DNA from: Thelephora terrestris
Lineage: Eukaryota > Basidiomycota > Agaricomycetes > Thelephorales > Thelephoraceae
Length of the DNA: 64,000 nt
Reading direction: 5' to 3'
Assembly (NCBI GenBank): GCA_015956445.1
Contig: WIUZ02000006.1
Span: 1,550,001 to 1,614,000, forward strand
A program made the position numbers and the translations under genes. The number at the start of each line of letters is the position of its first letter. Within the stretch, counting starts at the first letter, position 1. This document shows, in pieces, positions 33,432-46,500 of this stretch. Below the pieces are notes generated by a model. The model made no database searches. It saw only the letters and a program-made list of their open reading frames with translations, and was not told the origin of the DNA.

Positions 33432-33831
33432 ATGTCTGGGGCCGCAGCATCAGAACCCGAGCCATACCGGGAAAAGTTTAAGGTATGCTACGTCCCAACA
33501 CAATCGTATGCGAGCTGAGTACGCGTTTGCAGGCCAGGGAAGTGTACACGAAAGTTGCAGAGTAAGCTCGCACCTTCCGAGATCCACTACTTGGGGAATA
33601 ACGATCGTTGTAGTCCCTGCGAGGCCGCAGCCAAGGCTTCGATGGATTGCTTAGACAAGAACGATTACAAGCGGTCACAATGTCTCCACCTCTTTGAAGC
33701 TTACAGGGAATGTAAGAAGACATGGGCGAGTACACTGCTCCTGCGCTGCCGAGTCCCCCTGACCCATTCCGTCGCAGATTTCCCAGAGGAGGGCTGACCG
33801 AAGAGCTGGCAAAGACGCATCCCTAACGTAA
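33432..33831 (+). CDS. COX23: Cox23-like twin CX9C mitochondrial protein
   Basis: Three exons, 33432-33482, 33561-33725 and 33778-33831, encode 89 residues. The CHCH fold is visible: CEAAAKASMDC (CX9C), then CLHLFEAYREC (CX9C), followed by KKTW and a basic tail (ISQRRADRRAGKDASLT). Cox23 works in the mitochondrial intermembrane space in cytochrome c oxidase assembly and is imported through the Mia40 disulfide relay. Intron 2 has a GC donor (TGG then GCGAGT) with an AG acceptor. Reading through instead gives an unrelated tail, so the GC-AG intron is preferred. The first intron's acceptor is TTGCAG at 33555-33560; the nearer acceptor at about 33532 would lead to an early stop. Confidence 0.9.
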
Positions 33832-33916
33832 CGAACCTTTTCACCAAGCAAAGGTAACATTGTAACACTACGAACGTTCCGTGCGCATTTGAATGACCAA
33901 AAAATACCCCCCGGGA

Positions 33917-36215
33917 TCAACGGCCCTCCTTCCACTTGCGATATGATCCAGGCCCGAAGCCCCTATCACCCAGTGCCCTGTCAACAACCTTCATCATTTC
34001 TACGACCTTTTCCTCCTCCCACGCCTTTCCCACAATTTGGACGCCGACAGGAAGCCCAGCCATGGCCTTAGCGTCATATATGGCGGCTCCATTGTAGAGT
34101 CGCGCCTCAACTTGGCTTGAGCCTTGTCCCTTTCCCTCCCCACGCACCGTCCACTCTTCGGTCAGGGCGTCAAGCTCTGGGTCGACTCGAGTGACGGGAA
34201 TATGTCCCACAGGACTGTCCACGATGTTATACAGAACCGTGGAGGTTACGATCATCGACAGGAATCGACATGCACTTGAATACACCTCAACGTCCCGAAG
34301 TACTGAACATAGCGTGTCGACTTACCCATGGGGGATAGCGGGTACAGGCTGAGTAGCCGAGATGATACCATCGAATCCGTAAGCCTCCCAAACCTACAAT
34401 GGTTGTTAGCGGAATGAGTGGGACAGAATTGCCATGAAATAAGGGAATAACCTTTTCGTAGAATTCTTTGATATACTCATCTTTGTGTGCTTCCCACTCC
34501 TTGTACTCGCGCACATCTTTGAAACGTGAACTCGCTACTAGTTTAGCCAACAGATCATCCCCCAGGACGTTCTTGATGATCCACACAGCAGGCCATCTCA
34601 CCCAACCTACTCAAATGGTGAAAAACTCGTCTGTGGACATTCAAGCGATACGCACCCCAGACGCGCGGACCCAACAAAGTCAAAAACATGGCAGGTTCCT
34701 GAAGGATGTTCGTTATTACTCGGACGAGTCTGTGGATGAACGGTGCCTACTTTGGGGTCGGAGCCGATTTCCTCCCTGCAAGCTTGGTATCCATCCGCAG
34801 ATGTCAGAGCGGCGAATATTTCCGTACACCTCGCAGCTTTTTCACACTTTCAATCAGACCAGACAGATGGGAATTGGAAACACATACGTGATGGAACAGC
34901 AAACTCGACACATTCGTGCCCTTCTCCCCTTAATGCTTCAACAGTCTCCAGAACCGCCCTCTTGCAGGCGGGAGATGCTTTGACCAACCCATCCATCAGG
35001 TAATACCCGAACTTGAGTTTCTTCGGCAACTGTACGTCCCGGTAGGGTATCGGTGCGGGGAAGTAGGACTCATCGCCCCCTCGCCGCCCAAAAACCGCCC
35101 TCGCCGCAACCTCGAGATCCTCGACCCCTCGACCTAAAGGCCCAAAAACTACCGGGACATTCTTGAATCCAGGATCGATGGCTAAGAATCAGAGAGGTGT
35201 GAGCCTGATGGAAGTCCAGTGAAGGAGACACGCGATCACGCACTTGAGTTGTTCGAAGTAGTTATACGACCGTGACCCGGTTTCAACGAGTAAACTCCGC
35301 AGTAGTGAGCAGGGATCCTAAGACTGCCGCCGATGTCGCTGCCCCACCCAAGAGCGGCACCATCCATGGCAAGGATCGCGGCTTCACCGCCGGAAGAACC
35401 GCCCGGTGTATGGTTTGGACTGTATGGGTTTGTGGAGACTCCCCATACCGGATTCGCACACTCGAACGAGAGAAGGGTTTGGGGGACGTTGGTTTTGACG
35501 AAAGGTATACCACCTGCCTCTCGTATAAGCGTGACGAGCTGGGGGTGATAGAGACAGCGATGTCAGAATGGAATATCGTCCTGGGTGTGAAACGACGTAC
35601 GTCCGAGTCGCGTGTGGAGGGTTCATTGCACCGCCGGGTAGAGCCGTTTGTTGTGTCATACCCTTTCACGTCGTCTAACCCATGATCAAGTTGAGAACCG
35701 TTGGAAGAATGAGCGTTACGCACAATTATCCTTCAAGCTCATAGGAATCCCATGTAACGGACCCTTCAGCTTCCCCGTGTTCGCAAAGTAATCATCAAGC
35801 TCTTTGGCACATTCCAATGCATCCGCGAACAAGACTACGGAAAAGGAGTTGGTAGGAACCACACGATCAGCACGACAACTCCTTTACCTTCAGTTATACA
35901 GTGAGTCTCCTTGTGAGCGATTATTGCAGACTTGATGAAAGCTTCGAGAATCCGAGTCGAGGTAAATTCACCGTTCTGGATGGATTTCACGATCTCCAAA
36001 CCTGAAATCGTCGAGTTGGACGGGTTAGACTGACCAGCGGCCCAAAATTAGACGGGCGGCTTACCGCTTTTGCTAACAATAGCGACATCTTCGGCGGTGA
36101 ATGGGCCCTCTCCTTGGACGGCTGCGACCCCAGCATCAATCGCGCGATCTCTCTGCGCTTGCTTTGCAGAGACGATAGCATGGAAAGAGGCAGACGGTCC
36201 AAAGGGCCAAACCAT
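33917..36215 (-). CDS. Amidase-signature family hydrolase
   Basis: ATG at 36215 ([19 protein letters not shown]), stop at 33917. Roughly eight exons, about 550 residues. The Ser-cisSer-Lys hydrolase core is visible: [15 protein letters not shown] (Lys), [12 protein letters not shown] (cis-Ser loop), [22 protein letters not shown] (nucleophile Ser), then [25 protein letters not shown] and, at the end, [14 protein letters not shown] and [19 protein letters not shown]. It hydrolyses an amide bond; the substrate (acetamide, fatty-acid amides or other) cannot be told from sequence. No signal peptide is seen, so it is probably cytosolic. It appears intact. Confidence 0.88.
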
Positions 36216-37189
36216 GGTCAAAGTAGGGAACTAAGCGAGAGCGGTTCCTCCACACGACACCGTGTGGTCTTCTTATTGCTGATGGGTCTTGACAGGCCTT
36301 GACATGATACTTCTGACGGGGCAAAGTCGAGTTGTTGACAGCAGACGCGTGGACACGTTTTTGGGGGTCTCATGACATGACATCGTTACATGTGGGGAGA
36401 CTGGCAACCCTCTGCCTTTTGATTCTGTGTGGGATGAGTATTCCCACGCATTCAGTTCTGTCCTCATTTTTCGAACCAATTCGCCCTGGACTATAGCACG
36501 CGGTTAAAAGGCACGCAGCTTGGGCGGAACCGTAAAGCTTGATTTTGGGAAACAGAAATTGAAGTTTTTCCTCGACCCCGTGGTGATCGAATTAAGTGAG
36601 GCAACCTACTTGGTGTGGGTGCACGCCACGGTTCTCCCTTGAACGCAACTGCTGTAGCTCGGATATGTACTATATGGGACCGCGGGGAAGAGAGCGCGTC
36701 CCTTGAGCCCGAAATGAGATGCACCAGTGTCGCTAAACACAGTGTCGTGTGACGCCCGACCACCTGGATTCCGAGGAAGTGACCTGGCGCCCGTAACCCT
36801 GTTGCATGCGTCTGCTAAATTTTCTCAATATAAGGTGACGTTGATTATGTGAACGTGGTGGGAAAGCCTATTATTATACTCGACTCATATCAAGCCTCGA
36901 GGGGCTTGCTCCAGAAGCCCAGTGGCATAACTTATAATTACTCGAGCAGACCGCAGATTGTCACGCTGGGCTTGTGCGCAGCTTTCCATCATCTCTCACT
37001 GAAAACGAACATCTCTCGCACAAGCGCGCGGCCAAGACGGGTTGCTGGTGCCCACACTGCACCCACTTCCTGATGACAGAAGAACAACGTGCGTGTATTC
37101 ATGAATAAGTATGAGGTACCCAGTCCTACCCAGTCTGGGGTTAGTGCGGGAGATCAGCTAGGACGCGCAGCGTTCCCTCTTTTCCAACC
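36216..37189. other. Intergenic region upstream of the amidase
   Basis: Contains a TATA-like tcaatataagg near 36826. No gene, RNA or repeat recognised. Confidence 0.4.
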
Positions 37190-38110
37190 GCCGGGACCGG
37201 GTCCCGCTCGTCCAACGCAGAGTCTACAACTTTCATCAAATCGACGAGCCTCTCATGTTCTCGCCCTTTGCCAAGCAGCTAGATCACCGCATCACATTTA
37301 CCGACAGCCCCTAAATCATGTGAGCATCGTATCTCCTTCTTCCTTTTGGATAATGAAGTAAGGCGACGGGTCCAGCTCTGGGTCGAAGCCGGTCACAGGT
37401 ACACACAGGGCAGCCGAAATGACCACGAAAGAGGTTTGTTGCCCGGAGACCTACTCGATGCCGTTGATGAATCCGTACGAGATCAACGCGGTGGGGAACC
37501 TGGACCTTATCGGCTTTCTTGTGAACTAAGGGAGCTGACACTAGTTTGGGACATCTGATAGCATGAATGCTGTGGGCGTCCCCGTCCTACCTCAACTAGC
37601 GGATGTGAGATGGGGAGACCCGAGAACCTCTGCCGTCTTGAGTTTGCGACCCCAGGTATCGTTCTCGACTTCCCAACTGATGAAATCACATGCTCCCTTT
37701 TCTGCGGGAGCCTTCCAGTTCGATGCGTGAGCCAGGCCGGGAGCTACTCTCACTAGGATTTACCCAACCACAGAAGGAGTCCCAAAAATGAGAAATTCCA
37801 CGCTCAGATGCTGAGAAGGGATCAGCAAGGGTCGAGCAGAACAACTGCTTCGCACACTATTGGGTCTGGACCTGAGTTGTTTTGAAAAAGTCCATGTTTG
37901 TGAATGGTGGCGCGAGAGCTGTCGACACCTCCTCGGCTATGGTGAGCGGCAGGCACTCTGAAACGCATGAAAGATGAATGACTAACTCACAGGAAGGGAA
38001 TTCGAACTCCACGCATTCACGTCCTTGCACCCTTGGCCCCCTGACTGTCTCATCCAAAGCCAGTAGCAAGCAGGGGGTTGATCCGACCTTTTCCACCATC
38101 GGACTAATTG
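37190..38110 (-). pseudogene. Amidase-family pseudogene
   Basis: Minus-strand fragments line up with the intact neighbouring amidase: LDETVRGPRVQGRECVEFEFPS (about 38065-38000, like [14 protein letters not shown]), VPVTGFDPELDPSP (about 37405-37363, like [11 protein letters not shown]) and HERLVDLMKVVDSALDERDPVP (about 37260-37195, like [17 protein letters not shown]). Frames differ between fragments, stops intervene and the catalytic loops are not found. It is likely a decayed tandem duplicate. Confidence 0.65.
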
Positions 38111-39960
38111 ATTGACTTTTAATTTCCACCTAAGCTTGGCATCATATCGGACGCACGGTGAACAATAGTCAGCAAAGTTCTTGAACACAGCGCGGGAGGC
38201 GACCCGCTTACCTATCGTAATAAATGCGCGTCCCCCCGCTACAAGCAGCGCGTTCCTGATGAAAACGCGCCTGCATCAACCTGAGCAGGTTTCCAGAGGT
38301 TCCCTCGGCTGTCGCGTAAACATTATTGATGGATCGTAGCATGAAACGTCGACCAAAATATAGGTTCAATCGAAATGTGCGGGTTTCGAAGGTGGCGCGC
38401 ATACTCACCGGAATCCATGAAACTGATTGGGAAACCATATGATGGGCCTTTGGGCTAATTTGTCGCCTCAGGGTAACCATCGAGGGGTGATTCCAGTTGT
38501 TTTCAGAAGGTGTGAAAGAAACACTAGGGTACTTACGATGATACGGTAGGGCTAGGATAATTCCGGAGCCAATATACACCGGTGCCATACTTTCGACCTA
38601 GGAGGGCGTAAATATACCCTCTTCTTAAACATTGGGGGGGTACGCGTGTCGGTCCTCTTTGCGTGGTCCTTGGTTGTGAGAGCAGCGGTCTCTCCGATCA
38701 CTTCTTCCCCATTGTTATGCCTCGCGTCAGCGGCGACCTGGAATATTGTAGCCGAAGAGACGGAAACAGACCTGCTACATGTGATGTTGGAATAACGGCT
38801 ATGAATGGAAGGAACTGGGATAGTTTTCAGATCCGAGGAATGCGCACCAGAGCTGCTGGTGATGGGCAGGGACGGCGACCACCGTTGTGACATTCTCACG
38901 GGTAGGAATGATAGCGGCGTGATGGATCACTGGGTCGCGGTCACTTAGCATCAACGCTGTGCAACGGGCATCACCCTCCTCAAACCCATTTTGTCGACCA
39001 CGCCAAGGCCCCTGGCGTATTGGAGGCTAAACCACCCACTCTTCTCATCCGGGACTCTCCACGAACCAATCTGACAAGACCCCCACTCTCGGTTTCCATG
39101 CCGGAAAGCTCGGGAGGACGGTTGGGTCTCACCTCGTTTGATCCCTCAAACCGAACAGACGAGCGAACCAATTTCCAAAGCCCACCATCTTCAAATTGGC
39201 CAACAAGCTATTTAGGGAAATAGAGTTCGATGATTGACGTTACATCTTTTTCGAGTGTTTGCAATGTATCGCGGTGCATTCTTCTCGGTCAAGGGTTTTT
39301 TTTACTGCTAGGTATGTTTGATAAGTGCGTCCACCTTTGAAATTTCGACGCTCACTTCATATTTACATTTGTTCAATGTCAGGGTGGAGGCTGTACACGT
39401 GCCCCTTATCATGCATCCGGTTCCCGATTCGTTGAGCCCAGCGAGGCTGACCCTCCATCAGCCGGAACGGGCATCGCATCACCGAGGTTCATGCGAATAC
39501 CGGGAACTCTCACGAGATCCCTGGTGGCAACGACCTCTACCTCTATCCAAGGGACCTTAGCTGGGGGCGAGATACCAAGGCTAGTTGTGTGCCTTTGACC
39601 CAGGCGGAAGGAGGTGTCCTGTTGTGGTCCCCGTTGTAAGTGCTGTTTTTGCCCGGGTGATGATTTGGATGGAACGATTCAGCGGAGCTTTCCCGTTAAT
39701 TCTCAGACGTGTTTGGGCCAATTAGGGGGTCTTCAAAAGACACAAGCGCTTCTATCTGTCCGGAAAATTCAATGTCACATATCTTCATGTCGGGCCGCTG
39801 TTATAGCTCGCGACCTCGCGCGATCAAACCTCGAATCTTCAGACACAGCCCGTCCGATGATGCTCCGTGGCAGGCCGTCCAAATTCCAATTCGAATTTTG
39901 CTTGTATAAAGGCTACACCACCACCGTCAGATACACCACTTTGATCCCCCCCACCGGGTT
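38111..39960. other. Gene-poor stretch, nothing firmly recognised
   Basis: Short frames on both strands show no family motif. The left part (to about 38590) could hold further remnants of the amidase pseudogene, but I could not align them. Confidence 0.4.
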
Positions 39961-42585
39961 ATGGCCGATACCGAAGAACTCCCGGGGTACACGGTGATAG
40001 ACCCGGAGTCGAACCTCGTGCTGGGTCCACCTCCACCCCACGACGATACAGATTTTACGATCGGCAGCCAGAGAGTCTCCCATCCGCTGGTATCCATCGA
40101 GAATCTAAAATCCCACCTGCGATTGCTGGGAATGTTCGCGCTCATGAAACAAAAAGTTGAGGACCCTGATTCAGACCCACAGGTCATGGAGAGGATTCCT
40201 CCCCTAGCCAAGGCGCTCCCTCCGGAGTGGAGATGGGTGTGGTTCCTCGAACTAGCGGTTGAGAGGTACGTCCCAGTTGTTAAACAGCCTGCCAGTGGGT
40301 CATGATTTAGGGCAGGTTTGAACGTTGGGCTGCCAGTCTGAACGTCTCTGGGGGCTTGTTCGTACTCCCTCCAATTGACGTATGGATGATCTGGCATGCG
40401 TACATGCTTAATCCCATGTAGGTCATTTTCATCTGGTTCGTTGGATGCGTTGTGATATTAACCGTTCTGGAGATGGTATGCAGAAGACTGCGAGAGATTG
40501 CCGCTTCTGCGGGCTCTGCGAAATCTCAAGGACCACCCTATCGACCTTATGGTCCGTCCGAATACGTTTGCTCACGAATTTTCGCGCCACTGACACTGTA
40601 TCAGGAGAGCATTGGAGATGATCCCTTCGACTTCCGGCCTCCCCCAGAGCAAGAAGAGTTTTGGGATGCTCAAATAAGGCTTCCTTACAACCCTTTCGTT
40701 TCTTGTCGCGTGCACACCCACGTTGAAATCAGCTGTCCCCGGTGTGAGGGGCCGGTCAGTGTTCGTAAGTCCTCTTGATTCGCGGAAGTCTGCCTCCGCT
40801 CACAGAAGCTTTGTTAGCCTTCTTGAACGCTGGGAAGTCCGGTTTCGCACAGACAGACTTCAATGTTGTGTGTGGAGATTGCTCCTCTTTAGCCACGCGG
40901 GAGAAGCTTGGCGTTGCTAAGTTCACAAGAGACGCTGTCTTGGATCCGGATGATCCCGCCCACATCAGTGCTTACGGGAAAGCGGTTTATCTTCCGTGAG
41001 CGAATCCGTTAGGAGAAAGTGATCACCCCAAAACTCACATTCCATCCAGTGGGACACTCCTTATGACATCAGGTCAGATTAACACGGTCGTGGCAAAGGA
41101 AACAAAGGTCAAGTTGAAGCGGGTTGATGCCTTTCGGAACGATCAGGATGGACGCCCGGGCGAACAGTTCCCCTACCCTGATACTGAAGCATGGAGGAAT
41201 GCCATGGGAGAGAAACTAAAATACGAGGCCTCTGAATTAAGGAGAGCGTTGGAAGGCTGTTTGACCGCCTCTCGGTATGGTTACTCATTCAGACCGCGAC
41301 CGTAATCTCACCGCATCTGCTCAAAAAGGGCTCGAAGGATTGCTGGCGCTTATGTTGACGGGAGACCGTTCTCGGTGCAACTCGTGGCCGCAGTATGTTC
41401 TCTCCCTTTGAATCTCGTTGCGCTGGCAACTCATTTACAAATTAAGGCGATGAGGCAAGCGAGGTTCACCGAGAAAATGCGCCAGCTTGGGTGGTTAAAT
41501 CCGGGATTTTTTGACAGTACAGAGGATGTTGAAACACTAAAAAAGTGTGTCACGAGGTATTATGGGTGGGTTTGGTTGAGGTCGTCTCCGTTCTGTCCGT
41601 CTCTAACATGGCACTTTCAAAGGTTTTTGACCTTGATCCAGGATATTGGCTCATTTTCGGTCCCAACACTTGATATCGACCTCGTCTGGCAGTACGTTTC
41701 CTTCAGTATATCCATCCCATTCCTTGTTGATGCAAATTCTCGTCAGCACACACCAACTTTCGCCGAAGGCGTACAAAAAGGATTGCACTCTGTATGTTGG
41801 AAAATTCGTCAACCAGTGAGTGACCTTGTCTCTTCTCAAGAACGAGTACGCTAACCGCGAGAAATTCTAGCGATGATGAAGTCGAGGCGAGTTTCTTGTC
41901 AGACGGGTTTGAGCTGACGTGTCGCGCGTGGGAGGTGAGTTTCTGTGTGCTGCAGGAGGCGCCCGTGGCAGATCGCTGAGTGTCTTCAGTCTCGGTTTGG
42001 GATGGATTATTCGCGTTGTGGGTGTTCCTTGCCAGTAAGCATGTCATTGAAAGAGGCGGTTCAACTTCGTCGCTCATCCGAGTAACACAGGGAACCACCC
42101 TCGGCCAGAGACTCAGGAGGCTGCGTAAGAAAGTCCTTTCACATCGGCCACGCGCGCACCCTCCAATGGACCCCGAGGACTGTTACTCAGCCAGTCACCC
42201 GAGCGATCACAATTCGGTCTCCATGAATGCCCGAGTCCGCAAACAACGGCGCGAAGCGTGGAAACCTCGATGGCAACGTAGAAGGAATCGGGATGGACAA
42301 AAGATTAAAAACTCAAAGGGCCAAATGCAGAACGGGGACCTCGAGGAGAGGCATCCGAGAGGTCAAGATCAAGATGCCGCGCCGGTTGTGGCTCCGTTGC
42401 CGCTAATGTACGGGTATGGATACCCGTACGAGTCTTCGGAGTCTCATGGAATGTGTCTTGGGGTGAGTTTTTGTTTACAGGTGAACTTGGGGGTATTTGG
42501 CTCGATGGGTTGACCTTGATGATTTCAGGACATGGCTGGGTGTAGTGGATGCGAGGGTTCATCGAGTTGCTCATCAATGGCCTGA
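39961..42585 (+). CDS. GRDP-like (DUF1399, glycine-rich-domain type) protein
   Basis: About ten exons. ATG at 39961 (MADTEELPGYTVIDPES). The two-part domain of the family is seen. The first half has IENLKSHLRLLGMFALM, LPPEWRWVWFLELAVER and PPIDVWMIWHAYMLNP, then WYAEDCERLPLLRALRNL. The second half has WLNPGFFDSTEDVE, LIQDIGSFSVPTLDIDLVWHTHQLSP, VNHDDEVEASFLSDGF and GMDYSRCGCSLP. The end is Cys/Ser/Gly-rich (AGCSGCEGSSSCSS), TGA at 42583-42585. A CX2C pair (SCPRCEG) lies between the halves. Function in fungi is unknown; plant members are glycine-rich-domain proteins. Length is roughly 650-700 residues. Introns are GT-AG with consistent phase. Confidence 0.85.
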
Positions 42586-43528
42586 ACTGCGGTGGAGTGG
42601 CGGCCGTGGTTGAGTGGTGGGGGAGGTGCGGTGATAGACGGAGCGGCGGCTCGCAGCGCAGTCTTGCAAGGTCCGCTTCATGGGGTCTCGAGACACCACC
42701 GAGGGCGGGGGCAATATCCGGTCGGCTTTTCCTACCCCGGCGCGCAAGCTCACGCGTACATACGGAGGGCTTTGCGGACACTTCGCGTTGCCTGTGCGGC
42801 TTGATCCATACGGCGTCGATTCATCACCAAGTCACTGTTCAACCAAATGGATAGGTTGCTGGTGCTTTCTCTGAGCGTAGTATATATATGTAGGTTCATC
42901 CGTCTTCTGTATCTCTATGGGGAATGTCACTCTGGAGGAGTCTACGTCTGGTGTATATGTAACGTCCCTCGTAATCATTCTAATAATTGCAGATTCTACT
43001 TCCGAAAGGGCTCCTGGCAGCGGCGTGGGTTCGAACAAGTAGCGGCTTGGTCTTACTTCACATTACACAACCGAAAACTTGTTGTCCACGTCTACGATCT
43101 ACGCATGAGTCATCGATCCTCCGGTGGTGAGCGTTGTCCCAAAACCTACTGACTTGAATCACCCGCCGCCTTCAATAAAATTCAACAATAACAGGCTACG
43201 TGGCACTCAAATCTTTTAAACTGGCGCGGAAACACGGTAGGTCGGACCACTTGAGGGGCGGTCGCCTTTTTTTCTGTTTGTCTGCGCGCTGTTCTTTCCC
43301 CGGTAAGTTGAGAGTTTATAGCTTGGAGCTATGGATCCGTTGTGGATTTCGCGTTAGGAATGAAGGTTTGTGCTGGGAATCGGTGTTCTATATCATGTTC
43401 TCTCACATCTGATTTCCAGATCATGCACCGCATAGGTTCTGATATGATGATGATTCCGAAGAGGGGGTTAAAGGCGGTTAAGCCCTTTGTTCTTTGTACC
43501 TGGTTTCCACGTTTCCGTCGTAACGCAG
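42586..43528. other. Intergenic region before NLR copy 3
   Basis: GC-rich to about 42830, then AT-rich. It may contain an unrecognised 5' exon of the NLR. No other feature seen. Confidence 0.4.
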
Positions 43529-46500
43529 ATGAAGCGTTTCTTCAGAAAAAAGCGCAAAACCCCACCTGACTCTCCTCAGCAACCCATCTCCGCAGGAGAG
43601 CCTACAAATGTCGCTGCCAGGCCACCCGGTTTTCAGGCGGCGCAAGATGTGATTCCCGAAGGTTGGCAGACGCGTTACTGTTGAGATCGACGGGTGCTTA
43701 CTTATCATGGCAACAGACGACAGGAGGAGGGCACTGGGTCCGCGGATCATATATCAGGATGCAGTACCGGAGGTTTGTGGTACGAGACGTAGGGGCGAAC
43801 CCCCGAGTGAGTGTTTCTGATCCCTGTGATTAGGACTGATGTTTATGTGGATCTTTGCTCTCTAGACGAGGGGACCGGTAATACTGGAGCGAGGGAAAGC
43901 GAGCTGGTAGTGGAATTAAATGGTACGTGTTTATACCACTGTGGCTATTGTGGTTCCCTTCTAAACAGATACCAGTTACGAAAGGAGCCCATATGGGCAC
44001 CTCGCTTGGGGGTACCGCTTTCCACGTTGATGGGACAACGCACGCAGCACAAAGATTCGGTCCTCTCAAATCCATCTTAGGGGCCATTCACGAAGTTTAC
44101 GCCAATGACGAGGTTCGCTCACGACATCTTGCTCGAGTTCTACTTTGACGAACCCGTTCTCAGGGAACCGTCGCCATTGGAAACAGAATCGAGGGCCTTC
44201 TCTCACGCGTGATTGCATTGGAAAGAAGTTTCGATTCGCGTCCGAGTGACGTGCCAGAGCGGAGGCGCAGGGATGAACTACGATGGTACATTTTTTATTA
44301 TCTTCATCTTGAACACCGCACTGAGTTCCTTACAGCGAATTCGAACGCGTCGAGGAGCAACTGCGGTCTCTGGCTGAGATGCCTGGGACGCACACTGAAG
44401 AGATTTCCGGGCTCCTCGAAGATTTACGAGAAATAATCTTCGATTACCAGGTTGGCTCATGGCGAGAGGACATTTCCCGGTTTTAACATGGGCAACAGAT
44501 GCCAGAACAACAAAAGGTCCACAACCAACGCCGCAAAGATATAGTGAGAGTTCTACGGTCACTTTTTCGCCTGTGAAAAACTCCATAACCTCTTTGTAGA
44601 GCCCAGGTCAGAACATCAATCGTTCTCGATGGCGCATGCCTGAAATGAACCCCTGACAGCTGAAGCGGCGGTTATCAACAATTTCCGCAGTGCACAGGGT
44701 GCCGAGTATCGACATGGCAACCGTGGGGGTTGTCTCAAGGGAACACGTGGCGCCGTTCTAGACGAGATTGAACTCTGGGCGAAGGACTTCAGCAAGTCGC
44801 CCGTCTACTGGTTGAATGGGTTGGCTGGGACGGGCAAGACCACCATTGCACAGACAATCGCAGAGAGGTTGTTTGCAGACGGACGACTCGGTGCCTCGTT
44901 CTTCTGCTCGCGGGACTTTGAGGATCGGAGAGACCTCCAACTGATCTTCCCCACCCTCGCCGTCCAACTTGCTCGCAACTACACTGGGTTTCGATCAGTC
45001 TTCGTTCCACTAGTCCAATCAGATCCGGGAATCGCCCACGAATCCCTCTACAATCAGATGAGGCAATTGATCATAGAGCCACTCCAGGGGTCATCCATCT
45101 CGACCGTGATCGTCATTGACGCTTTGGACGAATGTAAAGACGAGGAAACCTCTTCAGCGATCCTGTCCGTCCTTGGGCGACTCATATCCGAAGTGCCAGA
45201 GGTCAAGATCTTTCTGACGGGGAGGCCGGAGTCGCGTGTCCACACCGGATTTCGTCTCCCTTTGTTAAAGAAAGCCACGGACGTCTTCGTCCTCCACGAT
45301 GCCGAACCGAGCGTCATCGCCCATGACGTCCGTATGTTCCTCAAACATAGTTTCCTGGAAATGGCAGGCTCTCGAATTGATTTGGATGGATGGCCCAGGG
45401 ACGAAGAGATCGAGGGCCTTTGCGAACGGGCAGCGGGTTTGTTCGCCTATGCCGTGGCAACAGTCAAATTCGTCGGCAAGCGGACCTCTAACCCCAGAAA
45501 ACGACTTGATCTTCTCCTCCGGTCGCCCGAGAGCAGTGAACATGAAGCAAAGACAAGGTTCAAGGCAACTACAACCCTTGATTTACTCTACACATCAGTG
45601 CTTGAAGAAGCTTTTGACCTTGAGGACGGCCCGGAAAACGACCCTAATATTCGGTTAGTGCTCGGTGCCATGATCCTCGCAGCGAACCCTCTTTCTCCAT
45701 CCACAATTGCCACCCTCTTGGGCTTTGATACTGGGGATGTGTCCCCCATCTTGTCATCAGCTCAATCACTCCTCATCCTCAGGGATGATATCACTTCCCC
45801 TGTTCGTCCCTTTCATAAGTCCTTCCCCGACTTCATTATGGACCCGAATAGATGCACGAACCAGAGGTTCTACATTTCTCCTCCCGATTACCACCGGAAG
45901 ATCCTGATCCTCTGCTTTGATTTGATGGACCGGCGGCTGGAGAAGAACATGTGCAAGCTCCCGGATGGCGCTGCGAACTCGGATATTGGCGACTTGGAAC
46001 TGAGGAATAGGATCGAACGGTACATTGATCCAGCCTTACGATACGCGTGCAAGTCATGGCATACGCACCTCGCTGATGGACGCACGAAATCGGATCACAC
46101 ACTCGAAGTTACGTCTGCCCTGCGCCGGTTCCTGGAGAAGAACTTTTTATTTTGGTTGGAAGTACTCAGCGTCCTTGGCGTCGTCAAGAACGCGGTGGAT
46201 GCTTTACAAGCCGCAGCGGGCTGCTTGGAGGTACGTCAGATTCAATGCCCAATGTCCTGCTGAATTCCTTACGACCTCGCTCAGGAGTCACCTACGCTCG
46301 ACCTTGCCAACGACTGTTGTCGTTTCGTAATCGGATACTCCGAGATCATAAGTACATCCGCTCCACACATATATCATTCGGCGCTGGTATCGACCCCAAA
46401 AACATCAGTGGTACGGAAGCTATACGACTCATATGCCGAACCTCTCATGCGGGTCGTTCACGGGATACCGGCGCCATGGGAACCACGCCACGCAGGTACA

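Noticed and set aside
41980-42513. 177-residue frame as a separate gene
   Set aside because: Its first part is intronic. Its second part (from GTTLGQRLRRL) is the penultimate exon of the GRDP-like gene.
43020-43045. gggttcgaac, resembling a tRNA T-loop
   Set aside because: No acceptor, D-arm or anticodon stem can be drawn around it. No tRNA or rRNA was recognised anywhere in the window.
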